Positions 23,156-35,062 of a DNA stretch of 64,000 nt are shown here, one piece after another. The DNA lies in NCBI RefSeq assembly GCF_933775445.1, contig NC_065873.1, positions 17,174,001 to 17,238,000 on the forward strand, written 5' to 3'. Made by a program: the position numbers and the translations under genes. Under the pieces are notes generated by a model. That model saw only the letters and a list, made by a program, of their open reading frames with translations. It was not told the origin of the DNA and searched no databases. Numbering within the stretch: position 1 is the first letter of the stretch; every line of letters begins with the position of its first letter. The stretch comes from Argentina anserina. Lineage: Eukaryota > Streptophyta > Magnoliopsida > Rosales > Rosaceae.

Positions 23156-24186
23156 GTAAAAATTAATAATAACTCTACATGCATCTGATGTACCAATATT
23201 TAGTTTATGATGACCATGTTGGAAGATGTCATAGAGTTCCTAGGTTGAGAGAAGAAGAATGTGGAATGATAGTTTCATTTTGATTTGTTTGAAGGGATGT
23301 TGGGATTTCTATTTTAGTAACTGATTTATGAGAGCTGCAATGAAAATAATTGAATCATAAAGAATTTAGGAAAAGTATTGATATATTTCATAACTGGTGC
23401 TTTGGTTATACTAGAAATCAGCACTTACTGTACGTGATTGGTTCTGAACTTGTATAAGTAAGGCTCTCTGGTGCATATGCGTTACTGCTGATTCTTTTCT
23501 GTATACTTGTTGCTTTCTTCTGTTTGTACGTATGAAATAAAAAGTTCTAAGCAAGCGTAGTAGAAAACAATTGCTCAATCTATGGCTGATGGATCAGGTT
23601 TGAAAGTGATTGCTGAAAATCTTGCTGCATTCTAGGCTTAAAATATTTATATTTACAAAAAGGTCATATCTAGACCCTAGGTTATAAGTTATAACACCAT
23701 TCTGCAAAGCTAGTAATTAGTTATATACCATGTTTTGATATCTTGCATTCTTAAATTAAGCTGAGTGGGAAAACCTATGCTGCGCCAGGTATGAAATAGA
23801 AACTCCCTTTTATACATAGATTTAATTGAATGTTTAGAAACAAGTTCATTAGGAATAGCATGGCTATAATAAGCCAATATCACTAAGTTGGTGAAATTGA
23901 GTTGGAAAGTAATTTGAGACGTTGGGGGCTCCCCCAGACCTGGTATTTGGTCAGCTATGCTTTCTAAGTTAAGACGGGAGCGTGTTCCTACTAAGAATGT
24001 TTTACTATGACTGAACTAGAAAGGACAACTATAATATATAACTCCTGTCTGGAAGAATCTACACGATTTGAGATCCTAGTATCCCAGTTAGTTGTTTCTA
24101 GCCTTCTTTCATTCATTAATATGTATCATAATTCTTCCCAAAATATATCGATTTCATATACTGACTACTAAAAAGGAACCCCTCAG
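23156..24186. other. no gene recognised; region between two pseudogenes
   Basis: AT-rich with only short open frames. I looked for exons 3-6 of the soloist AP2 gene (nuclear-localisation run, RGVYFKN, AAFMCGREPN) and did not find them. A pyrimidine tract ending CCCCTCAG at about 24186 serves as the splice acceptor for the next fragment. Confidence 0.45.
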
Positions 24187-25101
24187 GTCATCAGTATCTT
24201 CAGAGACCCTGCTGCTGCAGAAAGGGTTTTGCTGGACCTACTTGGCCCTGCGGATGCCAAGATTATGCAGGCATATGCTGATGGTGGTCTGAAGCAGAAC
24301 TTAGCCTACCATGCCCTTGCTGTAAGTAATCGTCCTCCAGAGTGTCATCAGTTTACTTTTCTGTGTTTGTTTGAATAGTTGCAACTGATCTGTTGATTAT
24401 TCTTCAGTTCTCCCTCCATTTCTCTATGTTGCTAAGGGAAACTGAAGAAGTCTCAAAGGAGCGAGATGAAGCAATAGCTCATGGCCTCATGTTCAAGAGC
24501 TGGAGAAAAGAGTTGGAAATTTTGTGGAAACCAATACCAAACAGGATACAAAAATCGAGTTTCTGAGGCTGTTCCTGAGATATTCTAGAATGAAGAGGGA
24601 GTATGAATCCAAGCTTATTGATATGTTAAATGATGTTAGTCATCAGAGGCAGAAGGCTGAAATGTGGGAGAGCAAGAGGCCTTGCATCAGGAGAAGGCTA
24701 TTCGTCTGGAGGAGTTTTTTTGTCACCTGGAAGAGGTCTTAAAGCAACTTGGGGAAGCTAATGCTAATCTTTTTAAGGTCATGGTCTTCATGTGGCTGAG
24801 GACTCTAATGCATCAAGGAAAAAAGTGGAGGCTGGGGGTGCTCTGTGTTTCTGGACCATATGCAATCATTGCAAAATGTATTTTGAGTATCATAGGATTT
24901 ATAAAAGTAACTGGCTCCTTTGCCATAAGTGTCACAACAGTTTTGAGGCTTCAGAAGTTGCACCACCGCTACATGTTTCCAGTGCAAGGAGCTACTCTTC
25001 TCTCCAGCAACTTTAGAACTCAACTTTTACAGGCTATATTTTCCAAAAAGAACGAAAAAATTCAAGAGACTATACCGCACTGAAGGTGACACTATACCGC
25101 A
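24187..25101 (+). pseudogene. coiled-coil and zinc-ribbon protein fragment, copy A (plant J-protein-like)
   Basis: A first exon-like segment (24187-24321) encodes PAAAERVLLDLLGPADAKIM and LKQNLAYHALA before a GT donor. A second exon (about 24433-25020) encodes a charged helical region (KQDTKIEFL, KREYESKLIDMLND) with frameshifts. It ends in a zinc ribbon FWTICNHCKMYFEY followed by LLCHKCHNSFEA, two Cys-X2-Cys pairs. That ribbon resembles the C-terminal part of plant DnaJ-like proteins, but no J domain is seen, so the family call is tentative. The copy is then cut by a LINE-like insertion and a gypsy element. Its tail resumes at 35063. Confidence 0.55.
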
Positions 25102-25956
25102 AGGATCTACTCGTGCATCACTTGCGGAAGATAAGTGAAGTGTCCTGAAACACAAGAGAGCCGCCTCTCCTCCAAAAAACCCTAGGGAGAGCGTTAGGAG
25201 GAGATCTAAACTGCCTGTCTGACGGCTGTCTGACGGCTCGCCCTCGGGCGGCGTCGTCGGACGGGATCGATGTGGACTTCGTGTCCGTAGGTGTCGAGGC
25301 TTGCCGGAGCAAGGTTGTTGGGGTTTGGTGGTCCATCTCGTACGAGAGGAGGGATGACAGGGAGGTGCTATGACGTCCTGGGCTAGGGTGAGTTCTCTGA
25401 GATCTGATCATGGATGGTGGGGCAGTGGTTGGTCCTGGCAAGGGTGCTTTGGGTGTGCGGTCGGAGCTCTTGGTTTCGCCGTTCCTTAGTCTTGTTTTTC
25501 AGGTTCTCTTCAGCAGCTTGGATCCTGGAGTTCGTTCTTGGTCTCTAGGCGACAAGTTTGGGGGGTCGCAGCAGGGTTGGAGGTCGCCAGGTGGTGATGC
25601 CGGCGAGGGGACAACACTGAACTCTTGTTGGCTTATTTTTCAGTGGGCTTGGGCTGCTGCAGTAGGCTAGGGTTTCCCTAGGCCTTTTATGTTTTATTTT
25701 ATGGTATATTGTTTTTATTTTTAATAATAGGGTGTGTAGTGGGTCTTGACCCTGTATCGCTTAGCACGTTTGTGTGCTTTTTTTTTATCAGTGTAGTAGT
25801 CTAGTTTAGATTTGAATATGAGTTACTCTCCCACTAGACCTAGCGCATAGTTTTGTATTGGAGCTAGTCTCCTGCATCACTACCGGTAGTTGTAGGCTTC
25901 GGCGGCATGGGCGAAATGCCCGATGGAATATATCCATTTCCCTAAAAAAAAAAATG
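25102..25956 (+). mobile_element. LINE-like (non-LTR) insertion with poly(A) tail
   Basis: About 855 bp ending in CCCT followed by 11 A (25944-25954). It is flanked by a 17-bp duplication GGTGACACTATAC(C/T)GCA (25085-25101 and 25957-25973), 16 of 17 matching. A long variable-length duplication plus 3' poly(A) is the mark of target-primed reverse transcription. An 86-codon open frame (25410-25670) has no recognised domain. It is probably a 5'-truncated or non-autonomous LINE. Confidence 0.75.
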
Positions 25957-25980
25957 GGTGACACTATACTGCACTAAAGG

Positions 25981-27784
25981 TGTCATGACCCCGAAATTTC
26001 GAATATGAAACTCGAAAATCGAAGCCATGAAAACTCAAGAACAATCTCAAAATAAATCGAAATTATCTTATCGTCACAGCGTATCATTACTGAGTTCATA
26101 GTACAACTCAGTCGAAGGGATTATCACAAAACCAATTTAAAATTCAAGCATTATTTCAAATGGAAATGTAAAATCCTCATAATCTTCACCACAAAATAAT
26201 TAAAGAAACTTCAAGTCTTCAGAGTAGTCCTTCAATTCTCCTAATCCGCACATGCAGAACTATCCCATACACCATCGAATAGGTGCACCGGGATTGTAAA
26301 CACAAACCCGGTAAGCTTTGTAGCTCGTATGAGTAAAACAACAATATAACTCGTGTATAAATACAAAAGAAAAATATTAAAAACGTTTAATTATAAATGT
26401 ACTCATGAGTCATTGGACAACCCATCTAGTTGTCCCATAATATATGAAAATATAAGTGCTCATGAGAAATCGGGAAACTCATCTGTTTACCCAAATACAT
26501 TTATAATACGGGTACTCATGACACATATGTTACCCCTCATGCAATACGCCGCCATATATTGGGCAACCACTTGCTACCCGATATCTAAAAAATTGGGTAC
26601 TGATAAGCCGGTAACCCATCTGTTACCTCTCATGCCAGTACACCGGAAAACACACTAGAGCTCTAAATGTATCGTAACTGTCGCCCGGTGAATGCTAGGT
26701 TCCGACATGCTAACACGTCCGAAGACAGGTCCGAAGACAATAAAAACGTTTTAACATAACTCAAGTTAAAACCACGTACAAAATAATCCTCATATGTTAT
26801 TGTACAAACCAAGTGACATGCTCGAATAATAAATATCAATGCCATAAATGAACTTATTGAAAAACGGGAATATGACAGTATATAATATAGCAACCCATAT
26901 ATATGTATCGATTCTTACCAATTATACACATACATAACCCACTATATCATATACATATCATAATTTGATCTTTAAAAATAAGTTTAATTCAACAATTCAA
27001 TTTAACCACCCTTACCTAGATTGAGCCGTAGAGCCTCTGCAATATCGCTGGAGAACCTGAAGTCCTTGCGGTGGTCGAGTCGAGCAGGGGCGAGATGTGG
27101 TGCGAATCGAGCTCCGATCACACACATAAGGCGTCAGAGAGTGGAGAGGGATGAGCACCGAGAGTTTGCGTCTTCAGGAATGGAGTGGAACGGAGGCGGA
27201 ACTCGCAGGGGGCTCGGGTTGTAGTGCGGGCTTCATGGCGGCGAAGGGAGGCGTGTCGAGCTCGGGGGTCGCTGCGGTGGACCATGCGAAGCTCTTGAGC
27301 GAGGCGGTGAGAGTCACGGTGGTCCGGTTGGTGAGATCACCGGAGGCGATTTAAGGCACATAGAGAGAGTCGGGCGAGAGAGAAGGGAGAGGCTGTGGGG
27401 TGAGAGAGAGAGAAAGAGGGTTTCCCAAATTAGAAACCCTAACTCCAAATGATTTCCTTTTATACCCTTTTCCAAATCGGAAACTAACTTTCGTCGCTAA
27501 TAACTTTCACGTACGATGTCCGATTAGAACGCGTGATGTGTCCATGAACTTGTATCGACGATCTCTACAATTTTCGTGAAGGAAGTTTTTGAAAACGAGT
27601 GACGGAGTAAAAGTCCATTCTCTCGTCGCGAAAACGTAATATTTTTCCGATTTAAATTTCCGAAGACGGTTCCGTTTCGATTTGACATAGTCATGAAGCA
27701 AAAATACATGATTTAATAACTTTAACAAGTTAAAAAATATTAACGAATCCTGACAAATTGACCGCGAAAAATCAGGTTATTACA
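25981..27784 (-). repeat. gypsy 3' LTR with approximately 730-bp internal deletion
   Basis: 1804 bp on the minus strand, from TGTCATGACCCCG to GGTTATTACA. Compared with the right LTR piece it lacks the block equal to about 33533-34266, including the TACGTA-rich repeats. On the minus strand it is preceded by a purine tract (complement of 27785-27800, AAGGAGGTAGAA), as expected for a 3' LTR. Open frames in its GC-rich part (27020-27350) are not considered genes. Confidence 0.88.
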
Positions 27785-27830
27785 TTCTACCTCCTTAAAG
27801 GAATTTTGTCCTGAAATTCGAGTGCTTTAC

Positions 27831-28621
27831 TCCTTAAACAATTGCGGATATCTTATCTTCATATCCGACTCTAGTTCCCAAGAGGCATCGCCCTCATCAT
27901 GGTGACTCCACAACACTTTGACTAACTGTACTTCTTTCCTCTGGAGCTTCTTTGTGGATCTATCCAGAATATGAACCGGCTCAATAACAATTGTCGCATT
28001 TTCCTTCATCTCTATGGTGCTATGATCAATCACATGTGACTCATCTGGTACATACCTCCTCAATATAGAAATGTGGAAGACGTTGTGAACGCTAAACATG
28101 CTAGTAGGCAAGGCTAGTCGATATGCTAGTTGTCCTACCTTCTCAAGAATCTCAAAGGGTCTAACATACCTCGGAGCTAACTTTCCTTTCTTGCCAAATC
28201 TCATTACACTCCTCATAGGTGAGACTTTTAAGAACACATGGTAGCCGATCTCGAATTCCACATGTCTCCTCTTTAAGTCTGCATAGCTCTTCTGTCTACT
28301 CTGTGCGGTTCGGATCCTATCTCGAATGATCGAGATCTTCTCCATGGTTTCTTGAACCACCTCTGGGCCTATTGATGCTTCATCCCCAACCTCAGCCCAA
28401 CAGATAGGTGATTTACATGGTCTACCATAAAAAGCCTCATAAGGTGCCATGCTGATGCTAGAATGGTAACTGTTGTTGTAGGCAAACTCAATCAACCTCA
28501 AGTGATCCCCCGAGCTTCCTTTAAAATCAAGCATACAAGCTCTCAACATATCCTCCATCACCTGATTCACAATTTCTATCTGTCCATCAGTTTGAGGATG
28601 AAAAGCAGTACTCATATCCAA
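27831..28621 (-). pseudogene. gypsy integrase C-terminal part with chromodomain
   Basis: An open minus-strand stretch encodes the end of the integrase core (LDMSTAFHPQTDGQIEIVNQ), then APRYVRPFEILEKVGQLAYR. It ends in a chromodomain-like block (VQLVKVLWSHHDEGDASWEL and MKIRYPQLF). That places the element in the chromovirus group, probably Tekay/Del, whose chromodomain can steer integration to heterochromatin. The 24 codons upstream (28622-28645) belong to LTR sequence joined by the inversion. The matching N-terminal half lies in opposite orientation at 32870-33370. Confidence 0.9.
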
Positions 28622-29468
28622 GTCACTTGGTTTGTACAATAACATATGAGGATTATTTTGTACGTGGTTTTAACTTGAGTTATGTTAAAACGTTTTTGTT
28701 GTCTTCGGAACTGTCTTCGGACGTGTTGGCATGTCGGAACCTAGCCTTGGCCGGGCGATAGTTACAATACAGTTAGAGCTCTAGTCTGTCTTCCGGTGTA
28801 CTGGCATGAGAGGTAACATATGGGTTACTGGCTTATGAGTACCCATATTTTTGGATATCGGGTAGTAAGTGGTTGCCCAATGTCTGGCGGCGTATTGCAT
28901 GAGGGGTAACAGATGTGTACTTTGCGCTCATGAGTACCCGTATTATAAATGTATTTGGGTAAACATATGGGTTGCCCGATTTCTCATGAGCACTTATATT
29001 TTCAGATATTATTGGACAACTAAATGGGCCGTCCAATGACCCACGAGTACATTTATAATTAAACATTTTCAGTATTTTTCTTTTGTATTTATACACGAGT
29101 TATATTGTTGTTTTACTCATACGAGCTACAAAGCTTACCGGGTTTGTGTTTACAATCCCAGTGCACCTATTCGATGGTGTATGGGATAGTTCTGCATGTG
29201 CGGATTAGAAGAATTGACGAACTACTCTGAAGACTTGAAGTTTCTTTAATTATTTTGTGGTGAAGATTGTGAGGATTTTACATTTCCATTTGAAATAATG
29301 CTTGAATTTTAAATTGGTTTTGTGATAATCCCTTCGACTGAGTTGTACTATGAACTCAGTAATGATACGCTGTGACGATAAGATAATTTCGATTTATTTT
29401 GAGATTGTTCTTGAGTTTTCATGGCTTCGATTTTCGAGTTTCATACTCGAAATTTCGGGGTCGTGACA
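28622..29468 (+). repeat. inner piece of the gypsy 5' LTR (inverted segment)
   Basis: It matches the left LTR in reverse complement from the point equal to 26817 to the LTR end. It ends GGGTCGTGACA at 29468 and is followed at once by the primer binding site. The first bases (GTCACTTGG) join directly to integrase codons at 28621, marking one inversion breakpoint. Confidence 0.88.
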
Positions 29469-29470
29469 GT

Positions 29471-29482
29471 TGGTATCAGAGC
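29471..29482 (+). other. gypsy primer binding site
   Basis: TGGTATCAGAGC, matching the 3' end of initiator methionine tRNA, lies 2 bp after the LTR end at 29468. It fixes the orientation of the inverted segment as plus. Confidence 0.92.
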
Positions 29483-29842
29483 GTAGGTTGCGTATTTGGT
29501 GATTCATCAATATCATCCAGGAGCGATGGCCCGACTGCAGCGGATCCCCATCACATGCTCTTCGGTATTGATATGTGGCTTGGTACGGAAGAGTGTTAGG
29601 AGCCACACCTAAAGGTTTGGTCATCTAGTAACGTATTGTGACAATACTTCGATGATTCACCTTCTTTCTGAATATTTTAAGTTAATATATGTTGGATCTA
29701 TTTTTTTCGGATTCAAGACTTCACATGTATTGACTAAGTGCTTAAATGTTTCAAGGTGATAAATTTGGAGAAGGGTCGTGCACAAGGCCAAGGACGGGCA
29801 AGAAGCTGAAGCCGAGCTAGGGCTGTAGGCCGAGTCCGCAAT

Positions 29843-30817
29843 GTGGAGAACCTTTATGAGGAGGTGGCACCACAGGAAGAACAGGTTGACCCCGCGGTAG
29901 TCATTAGAGACGATGGTCGCGTGCTTAAGCTGATCAAGGACATCAGTAGTCTGTCAGCGCCATCATTTCATGGGGGCCTGGATCATATGGTAGAGGATCA
30001 TTGGATTGAAAGTGTGGAAACCTACTTTGAGATGATGGTGTGCTCTAAGATAGAGAAGAGGATGATAGTCACATTCTTCTTAAAAGATGAAGCTATAGAT
30101 TGGTGAAAAAGCACGAGGCGGACTGTGGATGTGTCTTCTATGACCTAGGATGGTTTTACGGCACTCTTTCAAGAAAAGTACTTTCCAGCTACATTGCAGG
30201 AGGAATTAGAACTTGAGTTCCTTGATCTAGTACAGGGAGATATGACAGTCAGGGAGTATGAGGCCCGTTTTGCACAGTTGTATCGGTTTATCAGACCAAT
30301 GGGTGCAACCTCCTTAGCCCAGAAATTTCTACGAGGACTTAAGCAAGAGTACAAGACCATCATATCAGCACTTTGTCTGTCTACCAAGGAGTTGATGTAT
30401 AAGAGTGCCCTGAATTTGGAACAGGCAAATAAGACTCACAGAGGAGATGTGGAAAATAGGGATACTAGAGGAAAAGGCAAGGCAATCAGTTTAGGCAACG
30501 GGTCCTCAGGACCGAATGGTAGATCTTAGAAGAGGCCGAGACCCTATTACGAGATTCCGGCTAAGGGAGCATCTCCATCTATTAGGACTGCACCTGTCAG
30601 ACCGATGACATCGATAAGGTGTTTTGTTTGCAACGAAATGGGGCACTACGCCACAACTTGTCCGAAATCAAAGAGAATTGGCTGTTTTAAGTGTGGGCAA
30701 GTGGGACATATAGCTAAAGACTGTACCCGACCTCCGCATGGTAGACATGAACATCAACAAAGACAGTTACCAGTGGGCCAAGCTAGAGTGTTTGCAGTGG
30801 GTCAGCGTGACACATGA
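29843..30817 (+). pseudogene. gypsy gag with two zinc knuckles
   Basis: Retrotransposon gag core (LQEELELEFLDLVQGDMTVR, EYEARFAQLYRF, KFLRGLKQEY) is followed by two CCHC knuckles, CFVCNEMGHYATTC and CFKCGQVGHIAKDC. It shares one reading frame with the whole downstream pol. Stops at about 30104 (TGG to TGA in GATTGG), about 30149 and 30527 break it. An upstream in-frame extension begins near 29766. Confidence 0.88.
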
Positions 30818-30826
30818 GTGGAAGGT

Positions 30827-31210
30827 ACTTTATCTATTTTTGACTACCTTGCTAGAGTACTGTTTGATACATGAGCATAACATTCTTTTATTGCTAGTTC
30901 GATAGTGGAAATGCTAGGATTGATTCCTACACCTCTTGGAAACTCTCTATGTGTCACTTCACCTCTTGGAGTGTCCCTCGAACTGGAGACAATCTGCAAA
31001 GCTTGTCCTACAGTGATTGAAGGTAGAGAATTCTCTACTTCTTTGATAGTGATTCCGGACCACACCTATGATGTGATCCTAAGAATTGATTGGTTGAGAT
31101 CGCAGCACGCATTGATTAATGGCTTTGACATGGTAGTGTTCTTCCATAGGCCCGGAGAACTAGTGTTTCGTTATCATTGCCTCAAGTCAGATAATGCCAT
31201 GAGAACATGA
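30827..31210 (+). pseudogene. gypsy aspartic protease
   Basis: A retropepsin-type domain with ARVLFDT, stop, A at about 30860-30880. The stop TGA lies exactly where the active-site glycine (Asp-Thr-Gly) is expected, consistent with a GGA to TGA change. Downstream SHxFI-like and YDVILRIDWL motifs support the call. The enzyme would have cut the Gag-Pol polyprotein. Confidence 0.82.
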
Positions 31211-31213
31211 GTT

Positions 31214-32869
31214 TTGGCACATGTGGAATCTGTAGATCAGAAAGTAACTATTGCAGACATTGTGGTAGTATCTGAGTATAGTGAGGTGTTCCAAGAGATA
31301 CCAGGGTTACCTCCTCGAAGAGTTGTAGATTTCTGCATAGATGTGGTACCCGGTATGGCACTAGTGTCAAAGGCGCCTTACAGAATGGGACAAAACGAAC
31401 TTAAAGAGTTGAAGGTACAAATATATGAACTATTGGACCAAGGATTCATTAGATCTAGCGTCTCACCTTGGGGTGCACCGCTTCTATTCATGAAAAAGAA
31501 AGATGGTTCTCTGCGGTTATGTGTGGACTACATAGAATTAAATAAGGTGACCATCAAGAATCGTTATCCCTTGCCTAGGATTGATGACTTGTTCGATCAG
31601 ATTAGAGGAGCAACGGTATTCTTTAAGATTGATTTGAGATCTGATTACCATTAACTCAGGGTGAAGGAAAAAGATATATCGAAGACAGTCTTCAGGACCC
31701 GGTATGGACACTATGAGTTTGTGGTCATGCCCTTTGGTTTGACAAATGCACCAGCTGTCTTTATGAGTCTGATGAACCAAATCTTTAGCCTGTACTTGGA
31801 TAAATTTGTTATAGTGTTTGTGGATGACATCCTGATATACTCCAAGTCTCAAGAAGAGCATGTGGTGCATCTGAGAACGGTGTTGCAAACCCTAAAGGAA
31901 GCAAGATTGTACGCCAAACTCGAGAAGTGCGAGTTCTAGAAGGAAGAAGTCAAGTTCCTTGGTCATGTAGTCTCAAAGAATGGAGTATTAATAGACCCGT
32001 CAAAAGTGGAAGCAGTGAAGAGTTGGAGTCGTCCAAAGAACCCTACTGAGATTCGTAGTTTCCTTGGTTTGGCAGGGTACTACCGAAGGTTTATCGAACG
32101 GTTTTCTAGTATTGCATCGTCATTGACCAAGTTGACCAAGAAGGACGTTCAGTTTGTGTGGATAGAAGCATGTGAGGAGGCCTTCAACAAACTAAAGACC
32201 TGCTTGACCGCGACTCCAGTGTTGACAATTCCCACTAGTGGGGGCGGTTATGTCATTTATAGTGATGCTTCACTCCAAGGCTTGGGATGTGTGTTGATGC
32301 ATCATGGATGAGTGGTTATGTATGGCTCTAGACAGTTAAAGGTCCATGAGAAGAACTACCCCACTCACGATTTGGAGCTCGCTGCAGTTGTCTTTGCCTT
32401 AAAGATTTGGAGACATTACTTGTATGGTGAGAAATTTCAACTCTTTTATGATCATAAGAGTTTGAAGTATCTGTTTTCGCAGAAGGAATTGAATATGAGG
32501 CAGAGGAGATGGATGGAACTCCTCAAGGATTATGACTTCACGTTGGAATATCATCCTAGGAAAGCAAATGTGGTGGCCGATGCCTTGAGCAGGAAACCAA
32601 GGGGTATGGTAGCTTCTCTTATGGTTCAAGAATGGATTATGCTCGAAACTGCATCCGAATTTGACTTGGTACCATTTGGAAGAGAACCAAAGGTGTTTCT
32701 TGGTAGTGTCTCTGTGCAACCTACATTAATCTCAAGGATCATTCAGGGTCAGACACAAGATAAATTCTCACAAGCTAAGTTGGCAGACCTCGTAGTGGAT
32801 ACGCTTGATGAATGTCCATCCGAGTGGAGAGTTGGACCCGATGGAGGGTTGAGGTTTGGGACAAGATAG
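31214..32869 (+). pseudogene. gypsy reverse transcriptase and RNase H
   Basis: The frame continues from gag. RT motifs are [51 protein letters not shown] and catalytic [12 protein letters not shown] (about 31810-31845). The connection has [14 protein letters not shown], and RNase H has [15 protein letters not shown] and [16 protein letters not shown]. Stops occur at about 31652 (CAA-type to TAA), 31937 (TGG to TAG), 32309 (CGA to TGA) and 32867. No frameshift was found. Confidence 0.92.
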
Positions 32870-33370
32870 TGTGTTCCAGATTGTACTGATCTCAAGGAGG
32901 AAGTCCTTTGCACAGCACACCGATCTCATTATACAGTACACCCATGGAACACCAAGATATACAAGGACCTATGCATGCAATTCTGGTGGAACGGGATGAA
33001 GAAAGACGTGGCTGAATTTGTATCAAAGTGTCTCACGCGTCAGCAAGTGAAGGCAGAACATCAACGACCTACTGGCATGTTGAAGCCATTGACTATTCCT
33101 CTTTGGAAGTGGGAACAAATATCTATGGATTTTGTGACTGGACTACCTAAGTCCAAGAAAGGTCACGATGCGATATGGGTGATTGTCGATCGATTGATGA
33201 AGTCGGCACATTTTCTTCTAGTGTCAATGAAGTATTCAGTAAATGTGCTAGGGAAACTATATGTGGATGAAATAATGAGACTTCACGGAGCTCCGGTTTC
33301 TATTGTTTCTGACCGAGATGCACGTTTCACATCGAAGTTCTGGAGTAGTTTGCAGAAGGCTATGGGTACT
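32870..33370 (+). pseudogene. gypsy integrase N-terminal part
   Basis: This holds the zinc-binding region (AHRSHYTVHPWNTK, then CLTRQQVKAEHQRP, where the second expected Cys is Arg). The start of the catalytic core follows (ISMDFVTGLPKSKKGHDAIW and VSDRDARFTSKFWSSLQ). The frame stops making integrase sense right after MGT codons at 33370, where LTR sequence begins. The missing continuation lies at 27831-28621 on the other strand. Confidence 0.9.
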
Positions 33371-35062
33371 ATGCTCAAATAATAAATATCAATGCCATAA
33401 ATGAACTTATTAAAAACGGGAATATGACAGTATATAATATAGCAACCCATATATATGTATCGATTCTTACCAATTATACACATACACAACCCACTATATC
33501 ATATACATATCATAGTTCAATCTTTTTAAATAAGCGTAATTATGAATCTTCGCTAATGGTAGATTCGTCACTGTGAGATTTTACTCACCTTAGTTTCCTG
33601 AGCGTTTTTCCCACAATACTGAAAGCAATTCCTTCACTCGATTAATCGATCACCTAGATTGAAGAAGAAGTGATTAGAAACGTTACGTAAAACCTCAAAT
33701 GCCGAAACAGTATTAATTTTTTTACCGTTCAGCAATCTTCGGTTTTTACGAAATTACTGTTCACGTAAATTACTATTCATAGATTATTGTTCATATACGT
33801 GATGTCTACGTATTACTTTTCATATACGTACTGTTTACGTATTACTTAACCAGTAAATATAATTTACTAAATTATCTTTCAGAAATTATTTTTATAATTA
33901 TTGTATGTAAAATAATTTTACATTCACCGTACATAAAATAATTTTCTATTTACTGTACGTAAATTACCTTTTACATTCACAGTACAGAAATCACTTTTTA
34001 CAAAAATTACTGTTTGAAAATTTACTGTTCACGCGCCGCCGCAAGTGGTGGCGCGTGGGGTTCACGCACCACCTCCGGTGACCGCGCGTGGCTTGCCCAC
34101 CGCCGCCAAAAATCTCTCCTTTTCTTCCCTCCACCTTCCCACGGCCTAATGCCGCCTCTTGTACTCCTCACCCTCCCTCACGCGCCGCCAAAGACGACGG
34201 TACAACCCTCTCATCCTTCTCCTCTGAATCTTCTCCAATTCGCCACAACTTCCACCCACACACAATCTCAATAATTCAATTTAACCATCCTTACCTAGAT
34301 TGAGCCGTAGAGCCTCTGCAATATCGCGGGAGAAGCTTGAAGTCCGTGCGGTGGTCGAGTCGAGCAGGGGCGAGGCGTGGTGCGAATCGAGCTCTGATCA
34401 CACACATACGGCGTCAGAGAGTGGAGAGGGATGAGCGTCGAGAGTTTGTGTCATCGGGAACGGAGTGGAACGACGGCGGAACTCGTAGGGGGCTCAAGTT
34501 GTAGCGCGGGTTTCACGGCGGCGAAGGGAGGCGTGTTGAGCTTAGGGGTCACTACGGTGGACCGTGCGAAGCTCTTGAGCGAGGCGGTGAGAGTCACGGT
34601 GGTCCAGTTTGTGAGATCGCCGGAGGCGATTTGAGGGACAGAGAGAGAGTCGGGCGAGAGAGAAGGGAGAGGCTGCGGGGTGAGAGAGAGAAAGAGGGTT
34701 TCCGAAATTGGAAACCCTAGCTCCAAATGATTTCCTTTTATACCTTTTTCCAAATCGGAAACTAACTTCCGTCCCTAATAACTTTCACGTAAGACGTCCG
34801 ATTAGAACGCGTGATATGTCGATGAAGTCGTATCGACGAGCTCTACAACTTTCGTGAAGGAAGTTTTCATAAACGAGCGACGGAGTAAAAGTCGATTCTC
34901 GCGTCGCGAAAACGGAACGTTTTTCCGATTTAAATTTCAGAAGGCGGTTCCATTTCGATTTGACTTAATCATGAAGCGAAAACACACGATTTAATAACTT
35001 TAAGAAGTTTAAAAATATCAACGAATCCTTACAAATTAACCCCGAAAAATCAGGTTATTACA
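33371..35062 (-). repeat. outer piece of the gypsy 5' LTR
   Basis: Minus-oriented LTR sequence from the point equal to 26818 in the left LTR to the end GGTTATTACA. It retains the TACGTA-rich block missing from the left LTR. The CG-rich stretch 34010-34650 contains open frames that are taken to be shadows of LTR sequence. Confidence 0.88.

Larger units (their letters stand above)
25981..35062 (-). mobile_element. Ty3/gypsy chromovirus-like element with an internal inversion
   Basis: A 9.08 kb element. Outer ends are TGTCATGACC (25981) and GGTTATTACA (35062), with near-matching flanks AAAGG (25976-25980) and TAAGG (35063-35067). Outer parts (3' LTR, integrase C-terminus, outer 5' LTR) are minus-strand. 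The central segment 28622-33370 (inner 5' LTR, primer site, gag, protease, RT, RNase H, integrase N-terminus) is plus-strand. The two LTR pieces (28622-29468 and 33371-35062) sum to about 2539 bp. The uninterrupted family LTR at 38289-41397, less its MITE, is about 2544 bp. A single inversion of 4.75 kb explains all of this. Confidence 0.9.

Noticed and set aside
27021..27354. Arg/Gly-rich open frames in a GC-rich block, repeated near 34014-34634 and 40687-41002
   Set aside because: All lie at equivalent places in copies of one gypsy LTR and differ in frame and length, so they are LTR sequence rather than genes.
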